Shown here: positions 37,991 through 52,263 of the stretch, in pieces
How positions within the stretch are numbered: the stretch's first letter is position 1
How the letters are laid out: every line of letters begins with the position of its first letter
Assembly: GCF_018691265.1 (NCBI RefSeq)
Contig: NW_024881303.1
Location: 11,463,777 to 11,527,776, forward strand
From: Tyto alba
Taxonomy: Eukaryota; Chordata; Aves; Strigiformes; Tytonidae
Direction of reading: 5' to 3'
DNA length: 64,000 nt
Made by a program: the position numbers and the translations under genes
Notes under the pieces: generated by a model
Told to the model about the DNA's origin: nothing
Database searches by the model: none
The model's input: the letters and a program-made list of their open reading frames with translations, nothing else

Positions 37991-40371
37991 CAAAACACTA
38001 TTAGGGTGTCTGTTCTCCTCTGCCACCCATATAAATATGATAAATCATCTACTATTAATCATCAAGGCTAAAAAAAATTATCACCTCACAAAATGGTGCT
38101 AACAGAAAATTATTCCAGCAATATCCCTGCCATTTATCAAAAAAAACAAGTCAGGATTTTGTTGGTGGAAGAACATATAAGCTAACTGATCCAACAAAAA
38201 AACTTCCATCAGCAAAACATAAACCCAATACATGGGTAAGTTCCCATTTGTTCTCTATATTTTCTTGAAAGAATTGATAAAAGATTACAACTCATTATGG
38301 AATTATTCTCCCAGAGATATTTTTTGTGATTGTTTTCTCTTTTGAAGGGGGTTCTGCAGGCTATAAATACAAGAAGGCTTGTGCAGAGAAGTAAAAAAGC
38401 TAGAATGCCTGGAACAGCAACAGAGTTTTAGGCAGAAAACAGACAGACTTGTTTTCAAAACAATGACCATGCAATGAATTAATTAGAATACACAGATCTC
38501 CCATTTAAGCAATTGCTGTTGTAAGGAAATCTCCCTCTTGAACCAGGCTATGCAGAGTGAATAAATTCAGGGAGCAAGGTCCTTCCCCTCTCCTCTTCTA
38601 AAGGACCGTAACCTAGTGGTTAGATTTAACAATAATGGTAAATGCTACTGCCTAGCCTACCTAGCTTTTTTTATCCCCTTGATTAAAATCCTGTAATGCT
38701 AACAAGTACTCAAGTCTACTCACCTGCTTTGGGAGCTCAGTGGCACATGCGCATTTCACTGCAAAACCCCTCTTAGTTACGTGTTTCTGGAATTCAGCCA
38801 GTGAAGTGCTACACATTTTTCTCTCATTGCACAAATTCTTTCATGCTGATGGCACTGTTTGGCAGGCCATTAACTGGGCCTTGCTTATATTTTTCTTCTT
38901 TACATTTATAGGATGGTGCACAATAAACCTGTGTGTATTTTCCCAGGTCTCCATCTTTAACACCAACTTAACACCCAACACTGAAACCTGCAGCAAGTTC
39001 TCTTTGTGAAGGGGCTGAGCCGAATCTCTCATAGGTCCATGCAAGAAGCACTTCCAGTGAAAGCAGTCCCAAGGAAACTGATTGTCAGTTTTAAAACATG
39101 CACTGCAATCCAGCACCACAAAATAACATTCCCATCTTGGAAAAACACACCATCATTTAAAATGCTTTGACTATATTACCTGCTAATCACACATTCTGGT
39201 CTAGCTTCATATTAAATTAAACCCATTGCGCTGTCTGTGTTTACTCACGGTGACTATCATAAAGATATTCTTTATTCATTAAATATAGTATTAAAAGAAA
39301 CACTGGAAAACAAGCATTTGAAATTCATCCCATGCCTAGAAGCCATAGGCTAAAATAGCACAGTACAAAGTTATTACAAAAGCTTATGTCTTCTTGAACA
39401 GACAAATATATGTAAAAAGAAGCAAAGCTACTTCTGGCAGCAAGCCCACAGAGTTCCGTGTCTGTGCACAAAGAGGGAAGAGTCTATTATCCAGCAGTGA
39501 GGAGGAAGCTCATGGAAGCTCAGACAACATGTAGACTCAGTGCATGTTCTCTCCAAAAAGAAGTGCTGATGGGTGACACTGAGCCAGAAGGCAAAGTTAG
39601 ACTTTCTGTATTTTAATCTTGCTCCTCTGATGAGACATTTAAAAACAGAGGAAAAAGGAATAGGGGCTGTCCCAGTACTTCCAGCTAAAAGTTCTGTCCT
39701 ACTGACTACGTTAAAGCATTCGAGAGCATGAAACCAGGAACACTGGTACACATGAAAACTTAGATATCAACCTTTGCCCTCTTCAGTAAACCTATAAATA
39801 TTATAATAAATGTGGTTTTGTCACTGACATCTCTCAACAATTTTGAAATGTTTATTGTATACCAGATATCATGTGAAGGATTTGGGTTTCAAAGTGACAT
39901 GGGAGACTTTGAAACAGCATGAATTCTAGGACAACATATTGCATGTGTCTGTCTCTGTGTCACGGTAATGATAAGAAAGGGCAAGAATGCAGGGGCACTT
40001 GCTCCTCTCCAAATATAATCACCATGCTCAGAAATTCCTAAATAACAGCCTTGAATCACTTGTTGGGGTGAGAAGAAATGGTAATCCTTGACTGGCCTAA
40101 ATTAGCTCAAGACCACCACGTAGGGAACCTGTCAGGGAGAAAGCTGACAGCTCCAGACAGTGAGGCTGTGTGTCTAATCTTACATATTCATCACCTGAGG
40201 TACCGCTCAAAATCCGAAGCAACAATTGCTCAGAAGGACCAGCCGCTCACATCAGAGCCTGCCGCTTCCAGGCAGTAAAGAACCCAGGGCAGATGTCGCA
40301 TGAGGAGGAGGACTTTCAGAGAAGGACAAGCAGTATGAAATTAGGAAATTAAGGAACTCGATGAGCAGGGG

Positions 40372-40391
40372 AAAAAAAAAAAAAAAAAAAA
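40372..40391 (+). repeat. A20 homopolymer
   Basis: Twenty consecutive A residues between CAGGGG and CTTTAATC. No retroposon body recognised upstream. Confidence 0.95.
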
Positions 40392-41264
40392 CTTTAATCT
40401 AGAGATTTTTCAGGAAATCCAGATGAATTGTATAATTTGCACAAGTTAATACTTTTGGAGGCTAAGGATACCATAAAATAAATGAGTGCATACTCTGCTT
40501 GGGGTCTCCCTCGTGGAAAACGACATAGATCAAAGACTCCCTGCCTATTTTCTCTCTGAAAAATTGAAAATTAATTGCCTGAATTCACGTACCAGTTTAT
40601 TCAACTCCTGCCTTTTCCAGTCATACAATTTGCATTGACTGACAGATACTTTTAGAATGCTAACATAAATAGCTGGCCTAATACTCCATGTCAGGGTATA
40701 TTTTAATTGGTAAAAAGCAATCATCATCTTTGTTGCAGTAGGGTCATTTCTGAATGTCAGATATAAAATTAACACAAAAGGATAAGGTCCCTATCAAAAA
40801 AGTTGTATATGCACAGCCCGTGAGATATAAGGTAAAGAATAAAATCGATCAAGATCAAAAGGCAAACTCAATTCATAATGAGGAAAATAGTACTCAAAAT
40901 GTTCCTGATCTGTCTTAAAATTAAAAAAAAATAAGGATAAAAAAGAGAAAAAAAGGCTAGAATTACAGCTATAGAATGGAGGTTGCAACATGTATGCTGT
41001 ATGCATACAGATGTTCATGACTCCACCTCTGCTACAAAAGCTGATCATTTGACAGTAACCCTAATTAGTCACAGCTATGGCTGTCAACAGTAGAGCCAAA
41101 CTCAAACAACTCTGGGTGGTCTCTACATTGGCTGCTCGCCCCTCACACATTCATATCAATTAGTCACCCACCTGTATTACAACGCAGAAAATTTTATTAC
41201 TTTATAAAAAGGCAAGTATGAAATATGAAGCCCTGGGGTTTTGCCATTCATTCCCTTCAAACAG

Positions 41265-41297
41265 AAAAAAAAACAAAAAAAACAAAAAAAAAAAAAA
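41265..41297 (+). repeat. A-rich tract interrupted by C
   Basis: Three A runs of 8 to 15 bases separated by single C residues. Simple repeat. Confidence 0.9.
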
Positions 41298-44275
41298 CTG
41301 CAAAAAAGCTGTGCATACCTATACTCTAGTTGCCCTGTGACTAGTTAATTAAGTTTCATGAATATGTAAATTATAAACATTGCAGTGGATTCTTTGACTT
41401 TCCTTTTAGTTCAGCACTGCACTAATACACCTGGGTCTGCATAAGTAAAAAGTGCAATGTCTCTGTATTTTCAGATGACAAATAATGCCTATATGGTACC
41501 GATCTTGCTGCAAGGAGGTGCAGTTTGTGCCTGTCAGCATCCTGCCTTCATTACCATCCTTCACAGTTTACCTGCAGCAAAGTCATGTCTCAGGCTCTAG
41601 ACCAGAGTCCAACATTCCTGTGAAAACCAGAATTGTGTGACTGAGCTGCAACCCCTGCTTTACCTTACGAAATCTAGTCTCTACCTCAGACCACGACTCA
41701 AAGCTTCAGAATCAGAAATCACGTACTCTGCTCCCAGGAGTAACTACCTCTAATGGCTCCATGACTAGAAGTTACAGAAGGTGTCCTGGAGCCTGAGGGA
41801 TAAAACACTGGATGTTCTTGTTGCCCATAAATATCTAATCATTTGAAAGTCTGGCTGCCACTGTGTGAATAATGGATTTTTGTTCAGCACATGAACTTAA
41901 AGGAAAAAACCCCAATGCTTCAAGGTGACCTTAAGCCATTGTTTTTTCCTCCTGGTTTATTTCCATAAATTTTATATAGCCCAAATTTTGACTTATTATC
42001 CCTGAAGAATTCTATGTAAGCACACCTTCAAAACAGAAGCAAAATGTTTCCTTCTAGAAGTGTTGAAGCTAAGCATTTTGATTCTCCTTTTTTCTTGTAC
42101 CTGAAGCAATTTGTTTAAATTTGGCCTGAGTTTGAGCTGCCAAACTGCTCTTCTCAGTGAATTTACTCAAAGTTTTTTTGCCCCTGTCTAATCCTAAGAG
42201 ATCCTCGGTTGAATGATATTTAATATTCCAAGTTCATGTGGTATGTATAAGCTATTTTTCTGCTGTTTCAGCAAAATCAGGTCCTTTTTAAAGTTCCCAC
42301 TACCTACTAAACATACATTTTTCTTCCTGTCTGCCCAATCGACTTATCATTATTCTGTTCTGCTTAGGACATAGTGAACACTGCTGCCAGGAGACAAGAT
42401 TGTTAAACAAATTACAGTAGATGCTCATGGATTATACCCATGTACATGGCGTTGTTTAAAAAATATCATAATAGTAATAGATAATCCTAAGAAACAGAGA
42501 ATGCAATGTCTGACCAGTTTCAAAATGCCATCTTTATCAAAATTCTACCTACAGAGTGTGAAATCAATATATGGATGTTGCTGTAAAATTAATGAGCTCT
42601 TCAATAGGTTGTTTTGAGATTTTTTTTTTATTGTGAATCATCTCTGATTTTTCTTTTCCTAAATTGCATAGACACATGCATTGGTTGACTAATGCTGCTC
42701 CAAAGCACAAGAAAAATCTGCAAGAGGATTTGTCCCCTGTAACGATCTCCACCAGGCATATATTCTTCTTTCTCCGCACAGATAGACATCAAAATTAAGT
42801 ACATTGGCTTAATTCAGTTGCCATTGTAAGCTCAAATGGGATACAAAGTGAAATCAATATTAGTGAAATAGATCAGACTAGAATTGGAAGGTAATATAAT
42901 TAGGTTGGCTTTGCTATACTTTGTAATGCTTATCTGTAGTATTTTACCGAATAGAATACAGGTATCTATTTTCTGAAGCCATAGGAGGTTTTCAATGCTT
43001 ATTGTCCTTATTTATTTCACTTTGAGGGAACACTTCAGAAAGACCTGTCTGTCCATCTCTGTGGGATTTAGGGCTGCCATATCTCCCTGAGTGATCTGGA
43101 TTTCTTGTGTACAAGGGAGATTTGCTTCTTATGCAGCAGCATTAAGAATTGTTTTAATAGCACAATACAGAGAAAGCATTATGTGCTCTGGTCATAAGAA
43201 AAGCGCTCTTTACCTCTGAATACAAAGCATTTCACTGTGCAACAGTCTCTGAGCTCAAAATGAGGAACATGGGATCTTGTGCCTCTGCTGCTCAGACTTC
43301 ACCCTGGCCCCATCAAAACTTCTTCGATCAGTTGGACAGCTTTACCATGCATAAGGCAAGATGGGGGCTGCAACGCAGCCTAGCATCCCTCCAGGGCCCT
43401 CTCAGACCAAGCAGGACTCCTGTACCTTTTCTTTGCTCCATCTTCCTGGGCTGAGCCAAAGTGCAGAGCCAAGACTCAGCTTTCACACAGCACACAGAGG
43501 TTCTCTCCAATTAAGAAAGTCATTTCTGAGCAATCAAATGCAAATCATGGGGTCCTTCCACTGTCTCTGATGCACAAATCTTCTTCCAAAGAAAGGGGAA
43601 TTTATTCCTGAAACCCAAAGGATATTTCAAGGATGACTAAAGCTACATAATAATTTAATTAGCCTGGAACACTAAAGATTTAGTGGAGATAAAATTCCTT
43701 CAAAAGACAATACTAAGAGGCTACAAGAATTGTGGCTATACACCCTTTTGATCAATAGAAAACAAGCTAAAGATTTTATTAAAAGAAACTTAAATAATAC
43801 TTGGATTTTGTCTAAACATGAAATTTGATGTTCCCTAAAAGACCTGCTGGATATGCAGCAAGAGCTCTATTTTGTCAGGATTGAAGCATGTCACATCAGG
43901 ACATGGCTGCTGTAACATGGTAGAGAAACGTACCACCCTTAGGTCATACCAGGCAATGAATTATCACTATTCTCACATGCCTTGCCCAGGGTGCCACAAC
44001 AACTAGTGACACAGAGTTAAAAGTGGCTCAGCAAAACAGTGCCCTAATCATCAAGAAGCCTTCCTCTAATGAGGAGCAGGCTGAGGAAGGAAGCACTCCT
44101 ACTCTCCAGCAAATGCTTTCCTACTTCAGAGATTAATGATTAAGCCGCAAGGTTTTTTGTCAGAATTCTCCTTCATGGATTTAGCATTCACTTCACCTCA
44201 GATCCTGGGATATTATCCTCTCAATGGCTTGCCAATGGAGTATTTCTGAATGAAGAACGAGTATTTCTGATGCAA

Positions 44276-44293
44276 TTTTTTTTTTTTTTTTTT
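44276..44293. repeat. T18 homopolymer
   Basis: Eighteen T residues. Just upstream, GAGTATTTCTGA occurs twice with a spacing of about 22 bp, a minor local duplication. Confidence 0.9.
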
Positions 44294-46829
44294 AATCCTT
44301 ATCACTAACAGAAGGAAAAAGGGGATAAGTTATTTTCTGTACCCCTCTCTCAAGTCTAGCTTCAATGTTTTTACCCCTTTGGGCTAAAACTTGTGATCCC
44401 AGAACTTGGTTTAGTGACAGAGGACAAAGTAAGGAGGTGTGTAAGAGCCAGGGAAAAAAATACATCCAGTGAGCTGCTGTGGAGCTACTGCCTCCTGAAG
44501 CTACTTCAGTCCAGCTGCTCTCCTGCTGAATCTGCTGTGAGGAGACTTGATTGTGTGCAGCATCCACGTGTGGATTTACTGGGAGAAGACGGCATCAACC
44601 TCCCACGGCATGCACACTCCCAGATGGAGGCAGGGCTGCACCCCTGCCATTTGGCAAGGAGCATCAGCCCCTCACTGGCAGCCCCACACAACCCCGAACA
44701 GCACTGGCAAGTCTATGCCATATACACACCGCTTGTGCCATTCCCTGAGGCCTCAGAGAAAAAGGAAATGCAACAAACACTCTCAAGGAAGGGGAAAGGG
44801 AAGCAGGTTTGACACAAGGCACAAAACTACTGTGAAATGGATTACAAGAAGCTCTTAAAAGGCTGGCATTTGCAGTTAATAACCTGATGCAGAAAAACTT
44901 GGAACCATAAAAGCAAATCTGGCAGCAAATGACAAAACCTGTTTTCCCTGTTCCTAACTCAGCCCTTGCAGGGCAAGTGGGACTGACCTTCTTCAGCGGG
45001 TGAAGCAGCAAAATGCAGGAGCAATAGCCAGACATGGAAGGGCAGTGCTGCAGGGACACCAGTGCTGTCACACTGGTGCACGAGGACAAAAAGAAACAGC
45101 AGGAGATGGGGAAATTAGTATACGAAAATAAAAGACAGGAAATCACTTGAAATCAGATTTGATCTCATTTAGGATTGCCTGTTCATTTTTTTTTATTCTG
45201 CTACCCACTTTCACAGGTAACAAACCAGAAATAAAAATTATAACACCTTACAGATTTATAATTCTAATGTTCCCAACTGATTGAGGGATTGCCACAAATT
45301 TCAGTGTATGTCAAGGATCCCATTTGTAGAGGTATATCATAGACTATGAAGAAAAATAAGATTTCCTACTTTTAAATTAAATTAAATAGAGTAAATCATA
45401 TAAAGTATAGCATCAATAATGTGTATAATCTCATATTTTGATTTTTGGTAAACAGGCTCAAAGGTAGAATATATGTCACACCTGTCATACATCCTACCAG
45501 ACCAGGACAGAGACCTGTGTTGCATACCAACTCCTCAAATTTGCTTTAGTTTAGGATTGTTTGTTGAAATACAGCAAGATGTTGGATATTACAGTAAGAA
45601 GCTCCCGTAAACCCCCAGGAAAGTGCTGAGTGGTGACGAGTGTGAGAGGTCTTTAAAGTGAAATAAAGCCAATACTGAAGTTTCTACCATGATCCAAATC
45701 TACTGAAATGGTAGTCTACACAGATGTTGTGCATTTTGTCATTTTCAGTGACATAAGCAGGTGAGTAAATAAAGGTGATTCAGTTGCTATCAACTATATC
45801 ATAGATTTCTTTTGAGGTGGTTTAACCAACTTCTGCTGAATTCCTTTCTGGATCACAAAGAAAAGCACTAACTGTAAATTTCATTAGAATACACAGTTCT
45901 TAAAACACAAGAAAAAAAAAAAGAAAAAACTTTGCCTAAAACCAGTCAATAAAAGTGCCAAAAAGAGAATAAGTTTACAAAGTAGCATTCACCATGGTAT
46001 ATAACACTATAATGAAAGTGTAAATGTACTAAGCTAAACATAACAGCATTTAACATTTACGTAGTTATTTTAAATAGAAGGTTGAAGATAATTAGCATAA
46101 AAATGTTAATATTTTCAGGTGTAGCTTCACATAGTGAGAAATAATAATTAAGCTGCTGTTGCTTTATTCATTTAAAGATATTGCATGCCATGAGATAAAA
46201 AGAAATGTAGAACTGCCTGCCCAGGACCAAGACAGTCACTTAGATGATAAAAAACCCTCATGCTTGTTTTTCACTTGCAAGATTTTCCCATTTCTGCTTG
46301 ACCTAAGAGCCAATCTAGACTCAACAATCTCAATGAGAGTTTAGCAAAAACATTTTACAGTGCTGCTACTTGCCAAAAGAAGATAATGACCATCAAACAT
46401 GTCCACTCAGGGCTTGTGCAGATCTCAGGTTCTTCCCAAGATCCAACAAGTTCTCCCACAGTTCAGAAGAAATACCTTATGAAGCTGCTTACCTTACTGA
46501 GCAAGAGCCCTGGAATATAACTGCAGTCTCTTGCTAGCTGCAAGCAAGAATGTACAACTTCACTGAGGCAAAATAGAATATAGTATGGCAATAATCTAAT
46601 TCTCCTCCATTTTAAAAGGATAAAAGGCTTTCCTTCCCCTTAACACTCCGTTCAGCAGAGCAATCCAGAATCACACTATTTCAACTGTTAGAGACCTACA
46701 TTCCACCCTAAAATGTTCTCCCTTCCAGGTGCTGTGTCTTGATGTTATTTATCATCGTCAGCAAAGATCTAACAACCCAGGTTCCTGTTGGTAGGCTAAG
46801 CAATGCTCCTTCAGTAAAATAAACCCTTC

Positions 46830-47760
46830 ATCCCCCTTGAACAACCTGGTCGCCTTCCCTGGAAGCTGTTCCAGATTGAGTTCATCTCCTTTGCCTTTAT
46901 TTTTGTTCTTAATATCATCTTCTCCAATCTAACTGGTGGTCCCCATGTGACATTCTAGTGAATGTTACAGTGAATAATATTGCATTGTCTTTATCTAGAA
47001 ATTTTCTGTTTAGCCAAGAAACACCATTATGTTTATCTAGTAAAAATCTATCTCTAATAAACCCATTATACATTTTATGCTATTTCCTATTTAACTTTCA
47101 GGTCTTCAAATATTTTTGCCTTCAACTTGTAGGATAGTATAATCTGCCACCATTTCTTCAGTATATATATCAGATCTGGTATTATCTTCTCACTCTTAGA
47201 TGGCTTCAATAGAAATCCTTGCTGTCACAATTTCCATTTATAAAGCAATCTCTCCAAAAGATTATCTGGATCTTCAGACTTGAGCATATTAAACCCTGCA
47301 ACTGCCTTCAATGCAGATATCATTTCTACTTTCTTGATCACTTGCCTTTGAGTCCATGGTCAGTACTGTCATCCTTCCTGAAATAATGATGCCAAGTATA
47401 CATTTAATACTAGGGCCATCTCTAAATCTTTTCTCTATAGCGTTCTCACTGCATAGATGTCTTCTGTCTTTCCTTACTCTTTCTTATTTACATGGCTCCT
47501 AGATTTCTCTTGATGGAAGAATCCTCTATCTCCACTTAGTGTCCTCTGCAAGTCAAAAGTGACGAACTTTTGTTCCATAAATGTAGATAGCTTCCTTTCT
47601 CATTACCCAGATGCCTTGAAGGCTAGATCTTGTACTTCTCTAATTTAAGGAATCCAGGCGTAAAGTTGTGAAATGTCACTAGCAGATGACTAACCTGTTT
47701 TCAGAGCCTTTTGATATATCAAGGATTTTTTGAGGGCATAAGGTTGCTTTGGCATCCAGT
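46830..47760 (-). other. Pyrimidine-skewed block, possibly a decayed retroelement
   Basis: The plus strand is persistently T/C-rich over some 900 bp, so the minus strand is A/G-rich as in the coding strand of many LINEs. At 46838-46885 the minus strand reads CTGGAACAGCTTCCAGGGAA followed by a GGTTGTTCAAGG word, which faintly resembles the C-terminal CR1 ORF2 region (CTGGAACAG...GTGTTCAAGG). Nothing else in the block could be matched and no long frame survives. It could equally be unique DNA. Confidence 0.2.
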
Positions 47761-48407
47761 TTTACACATTTTCTAGCAGCCAAAACAAAGGAATAAATTA
47801 TTCTTTTGTACTAATTATTATTTTAAAATAAACTTGCCTTACACTGAAGTTTTATCTGTAGTACTGCAACAGTAAATTGCCCAGTTGCACATTACAATTT
47901 CTTTATCACAGTAACATCCTGTTCCAGTTCGTATGTGAAAGATCATTAAAAAATATTGCTTATTGTTGGATCCAAAATGCAAAAAGGTTTAACATTGAAT
48001 AAAAATTATTAAGGAATGAATATGCATAAAAATGCATCTTGGAAAACAGTGAGTTAGACATTGATTTCTGTCTGGTTATTATGCAAACTCAACTGGGCAT
48101 GAAAACAGTAAAGTATTTGGAGAAAATATCATGGATAAAATTTGACTCCTATCTTCATGAAATCTCAGCTCAGAAAAAAAAAAAAAAAAAAACATATTTC
48201 AGCCCCTAAGAAGTGTTCTGTTTTTATAGCTCTCGTACCACTAGAACATGAGGGTACTGATCATCTCTCAAAGTGAAGCTATTCTTTGTAATTATGTCTA
48301 TTTAGACAGAGGCAACTAACTTTAAATCCTCCTCCCTGAAATTCTTTTCCATATGACAGTAGTGAAAAATAATGTGCATTAATCATGTATGCACAAGCCT
48401 GAGTCAA

Positions 48408-48470
48408 AAATCAGAGCCCCATTGAGTGAAGCCTCATGCAAACATACTAAAAGACAAGTGATATAATCAT
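48408..48470 (-). repeat. LINE/MIR-type 3' tail fragment
   Basis: The plus strand reads AAATCAGAGCCCCATTGAG, then GCAAACATACTAAAAGACA. This matches the order of the reverse complement of the sauropsid CR1/MIR 3' tail (ATCAGGGCCCCATTG...GTACAAACACATAACAAAAAGACA). The body of the element is missing or unrecognisable. The match is short, so the call is tentative. Confidence 0.4.
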
Positions 48471-51400
48471 GGCAGTTTAGAAATCAGTGTGGGGTCTGCA
48501 TTTGATTTGACCTGGATCAGGCTTTTTAGGATTACACTCATTCCTGCCCACAATGTAAGAAGTCATTGCAAGAAAAAAACAGGATGTGGAAAAGGCAAAA
48601 TGGGTGGCAATAACAGTCCCATGAGCACTGATATGAACGATGCTTTATTTTCAGTTAATTTGTTTCTCATGGCTGACTGATTTTTTTAAAAAATAGTTCA
48701 AATAAAGTAACAGTCTGAGAACCCATCAATTGCATTTTACCGCTAGAAGCTTATTGTTATTTAACTTCCCCCTTGGGCAAGAGATGGCTTGATCTGCAGT
48801 GTGCCCCAAGCTACAAATACACTCCCTGACCAGGAGTCTAACCATTGTGTGCCTCCCAAATGGTCAGCTGGACATCATCAGTTAGTGACTGGACAAAGAA
48901 AATGATTTGCCATCTCTTAGTTGGTGGCAGTCTGAACTAATGATTTTGAAGGTTAAAAACTGTACTTGGTTTTCATAAGAATTCAGTATTTTGCAGCTTC
49001 CTCATACCCTGCTGTATTTTGTTGAAGTTATACAACAGGTTCAAACATTTATAGGAGAATTGGGGAATACACATTTACATCTACAAGGGCCAGATGAAAG
49101 TTGTTAGAGCAATACTGGGGCACCGGCACCGTGCAGATTTACCTTAGCTCAGGTTATGGTCTGGCTTTGCACATGAAAAATCCAAGGCAATTTTGTGAAA
49201 ATGGTAACAAGAGCAATAAACAATATTAGTAATGACCATCACATCACAACACTGCCATCTCAGTAAGAGTTGAGTGAACTCAAGAACACCCTAGCAGGAA
49301 CAAGCTTTTTAAAAAAAAATGCCTGATCTAAATCAAAAATACTAGCATCCTAAAAGAGAGGGCTGAACTTTTTAATTCTCATGCACAGCATACAAGGTGA
49401 GGATCAGCACCATTTTTCATGCAAGCCTAACAAAAATTAAGTGTAAATAAGACATATATCTGAGTATATAATGTGCACATTAAAAATACTGTCTGAAGAT
49501 ATCAACAGTACAGAGCATGAATAATACACTGACAAGCTCGTGAAAGAGTGATGTTCTTTGAGCTCATCATTGCATACTTGAACAGAGTATGAATATTTTA
49601 TATTCATGCTGTCATACTGCAAGTTGAGCTGTTTGCAATAAAAAGGCGTACACATAACACTACTATTCATGTTTACATTTACCCTGCAAAAGTCAGCAAA
49701 ACGTTTCCTTCTTGTAAGCAGTCCCTCTCCCTCCCTCACTCTTTTTAGTTCAGACACAAGTTTATTCAAAAGGACGGCACAGCAGCAGGTTGGAAAAAGG
49801 AGAAGAAAAAAAAAATAAATAAAAGTGGCTTCTGGGTATCCAACCTAGGGAGGAGGCAAACAGGACCTTATAAGCCAACACCCATAGGATGCAGCAAGTT
49901 ACCTATTTTTAACAACTGCTGGAAAAGGCTCTTGCTAAATGTGGATTGGGGGAAGGATGTGGCAGAGGAAAGGAAACTAAATAGCATACCCACCTAGATA
50001 CCTCAGATGAGTCCATCAGAATCTGCAGAAATTAATATGCAATGTGGAAATAACCCCCAGAGAAAGCAGCCCTATTAGCTTTTATGCCAAATGATCACAG
50101 CATTATGTGATAGAAACATCCACCAGAGCTGACACATTAGGATTTCTAATGTTCTTTATTTGGCAACTCTCTTATCACTTACTATCAAGAGAAAAAACAG
50201 AGAGGATTCAGAAGCAAGTAGTGTTCAACTATAAATTAGCATCTATAAGTTAGCAAGTAGCTAATGTATAAATTCTGGATGTTTTCACTGAAGGGCACTG
50301 AAAACTTTTAAAGAAAGCAACTAAAAGCTTAAAGCTTCCATGGCTTGCTTTCATGGCAAGCTGAAACCTCTCATTAGGATACCAGGTAGAAAGACCTAGT
50401 AAGTGCTCCCAGGAACAGCAAATCCGAGTCTCGTCCTCTCATCAGCTCATTTGTCATTAAGGAAAGGACAGAAGATTGCCTACTTCATGCGGAGAATCAT
50501 CTGGTAGCAGCTTGTGCAGTACCCCTCTTTGCACAAAAGTCATTTCATGTTTATTAGGACAATCAGAGAATGGTTTTTAGAAGAAACTGCTCCATAGCAT
50601 TGCCACTATCCATCTTCTCTTGCCAGTTTAAGAGATCAACGGCATTCCCACCTCCAGGTCTTCACCACCACAGAATGACTCTACACATTGAAAGTTAACA
50701 TGCACCTACTCATGATCATCAGTTTCTCCATACAGTTGCTGCATTCATGATCTCTAGACAAGCATTTTGAGGATTTGTTTCTCAATTAGCACACTCGGGC
50801 ACAGCATGACTTCATTATAGACCAAACAAAACTGCTAGTAATTCTTCCAGTCCTGAGCAAGTGTAAAAGCATATGATGTAAACTGTACCAGTCTTTCAAA
50901 TACTACTGTAAGGCTATGATTTGACTTCTGTTGACATCTGCATAGAAATCAGCTACCAGTCTTCTGACATAATCATCACTTATAATTTCAGAGACAGCGC
51001 TGAAGACCCACTATCCAGCAATCTTATTTGAATCTGCTTCATAATGAGTGACATTTTAAAACCAGACTACTACAGGGAAAAGATATCTCTTTTAATGGTT
51101 CAGAAGAGGTCAAGCCATCAGATAAAGGAGGAACTAACAGAGCCTGGTTACAGTCAGCTTGCAGTGAAATATGAAAAGCTAAATTTAGCCCCTCTATTGA
51201 TGTCAGATTATTAAGCACTTCCTTACACGTGCATTCCTATGCATAATGACATCTACTACCAAGGCCTAATCTCAGTGCTCAGATTTATTTTACTCCACTT
51301 AAATTAAAAAAGAAAGAATTTTCCCTGTATTCTTCTAATGTTTTTTCATACAGCATAAGCAGAACTCAAGCTATTTCAAATGCATAGTAACTTGAACTGC

Positions 51401-52213
51401 ACAATTAGACTTCTCTATCCCTCTCATCAGGTCATATATATGAAAGAGAAGGATGTTAATGTCCTGCTCCCTTACACTGAATTAACACGTGTTCTTGTCA
51501 ACAAGAACTACTTAGTGAATTGGTGTTCCTTTGGTCCAAGGTGTTCCCAAATGATTAAACAAGAACCATGCATTTTTTCAAAGGCTGTACAATTTGAAAT
51601 CTGTAAAGATTATCGCTGGGTTTAGTACAAGAATCTTTTTTTCCTAAAAGACTAGCTTAATGGGTCTTTATGTTTTTTCCTAACCATGCTGCACAATGTC
51701 TTTACTACAAGTTATCTTTATTGCATTGCTTATAGACCAGCTCAGCAAAGTTAAACCTCAAGGAATCACATAGCACTTTATTTCTTCCCCTTCCCTCTCT
51801 TCCTCTATCTTTGCTTGTGGTACTTTGAAACGTACAGATGATAATTTCATACCAAGATTATTATACCAGTCAAGTTATCTAGGAGAGCCAGTGGTTTCTT
51901 TTTTTCCTGCCTTCTGTGGTCTCTGCAGTCATTAAAAGGGTGGACAATAGTCTGGGATCCCCTAATCATGCTACAAGTTGTTATATCTCCATTTACACAG
52001 GAGATACCTACAATTTCTGTAAATTATTGAGATTCAGTTGAATGTAATTCAGTCTTGTCAGGATAGGGTAAGTTTTGGCACTACTTCTGTGGGATCAATG
52101 ATAAGTCCCTGATTTGGAGTATCAGAGGCTGCCAATGAGTCACAAGACCTTTGAGTTCTACCAGAAGAGTCAGGCATATGCCAAAAAGAGTTTCTAGATA
52201 AGCCTATAATGTG

Positions 52214-52263
52214 CTTCTTTCATGCCAATATACATAAACTTCTTTCATGTCAATATGTGTAAG
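52214..52263. repeat. Tandem duplication, 25 bp x 2
   Basis: Two adjacent 25-bp copies, each starting CTTCTTTCATG, at 52214-52238 and 52239-52263. They differ at several positions in the second half, so the event is older than the 1.3-kb duplication. Confidence 0.8.

Larger units (their letters stand above)
37991..46829. other. Unannotated stretch, no gene seen
   Basis: No exon or RNA gene is recognised. It contains A runs at 40372-40391 and 41265-41297 (interrupted by C), a T18 run at 44276-44293 and a locally GC-richer segment at 44.45-45.1 kb that leaves open frames of 139 and 160 codons on opposite strands with no known motif. Confidence 0.65.

Noticed and set aside
40997..41010. 14-bp palindrome CTGTATGCATACAG
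   Set aside because: Several palindromes of this length are expected by chance in 64 kb.
44664..45146. 160-codon minus-strand frame and overlapping 139-codon plus-strand frame
   Set aside because: Opposite-strand overlap in a GC-richer patch and no known protein similarity.
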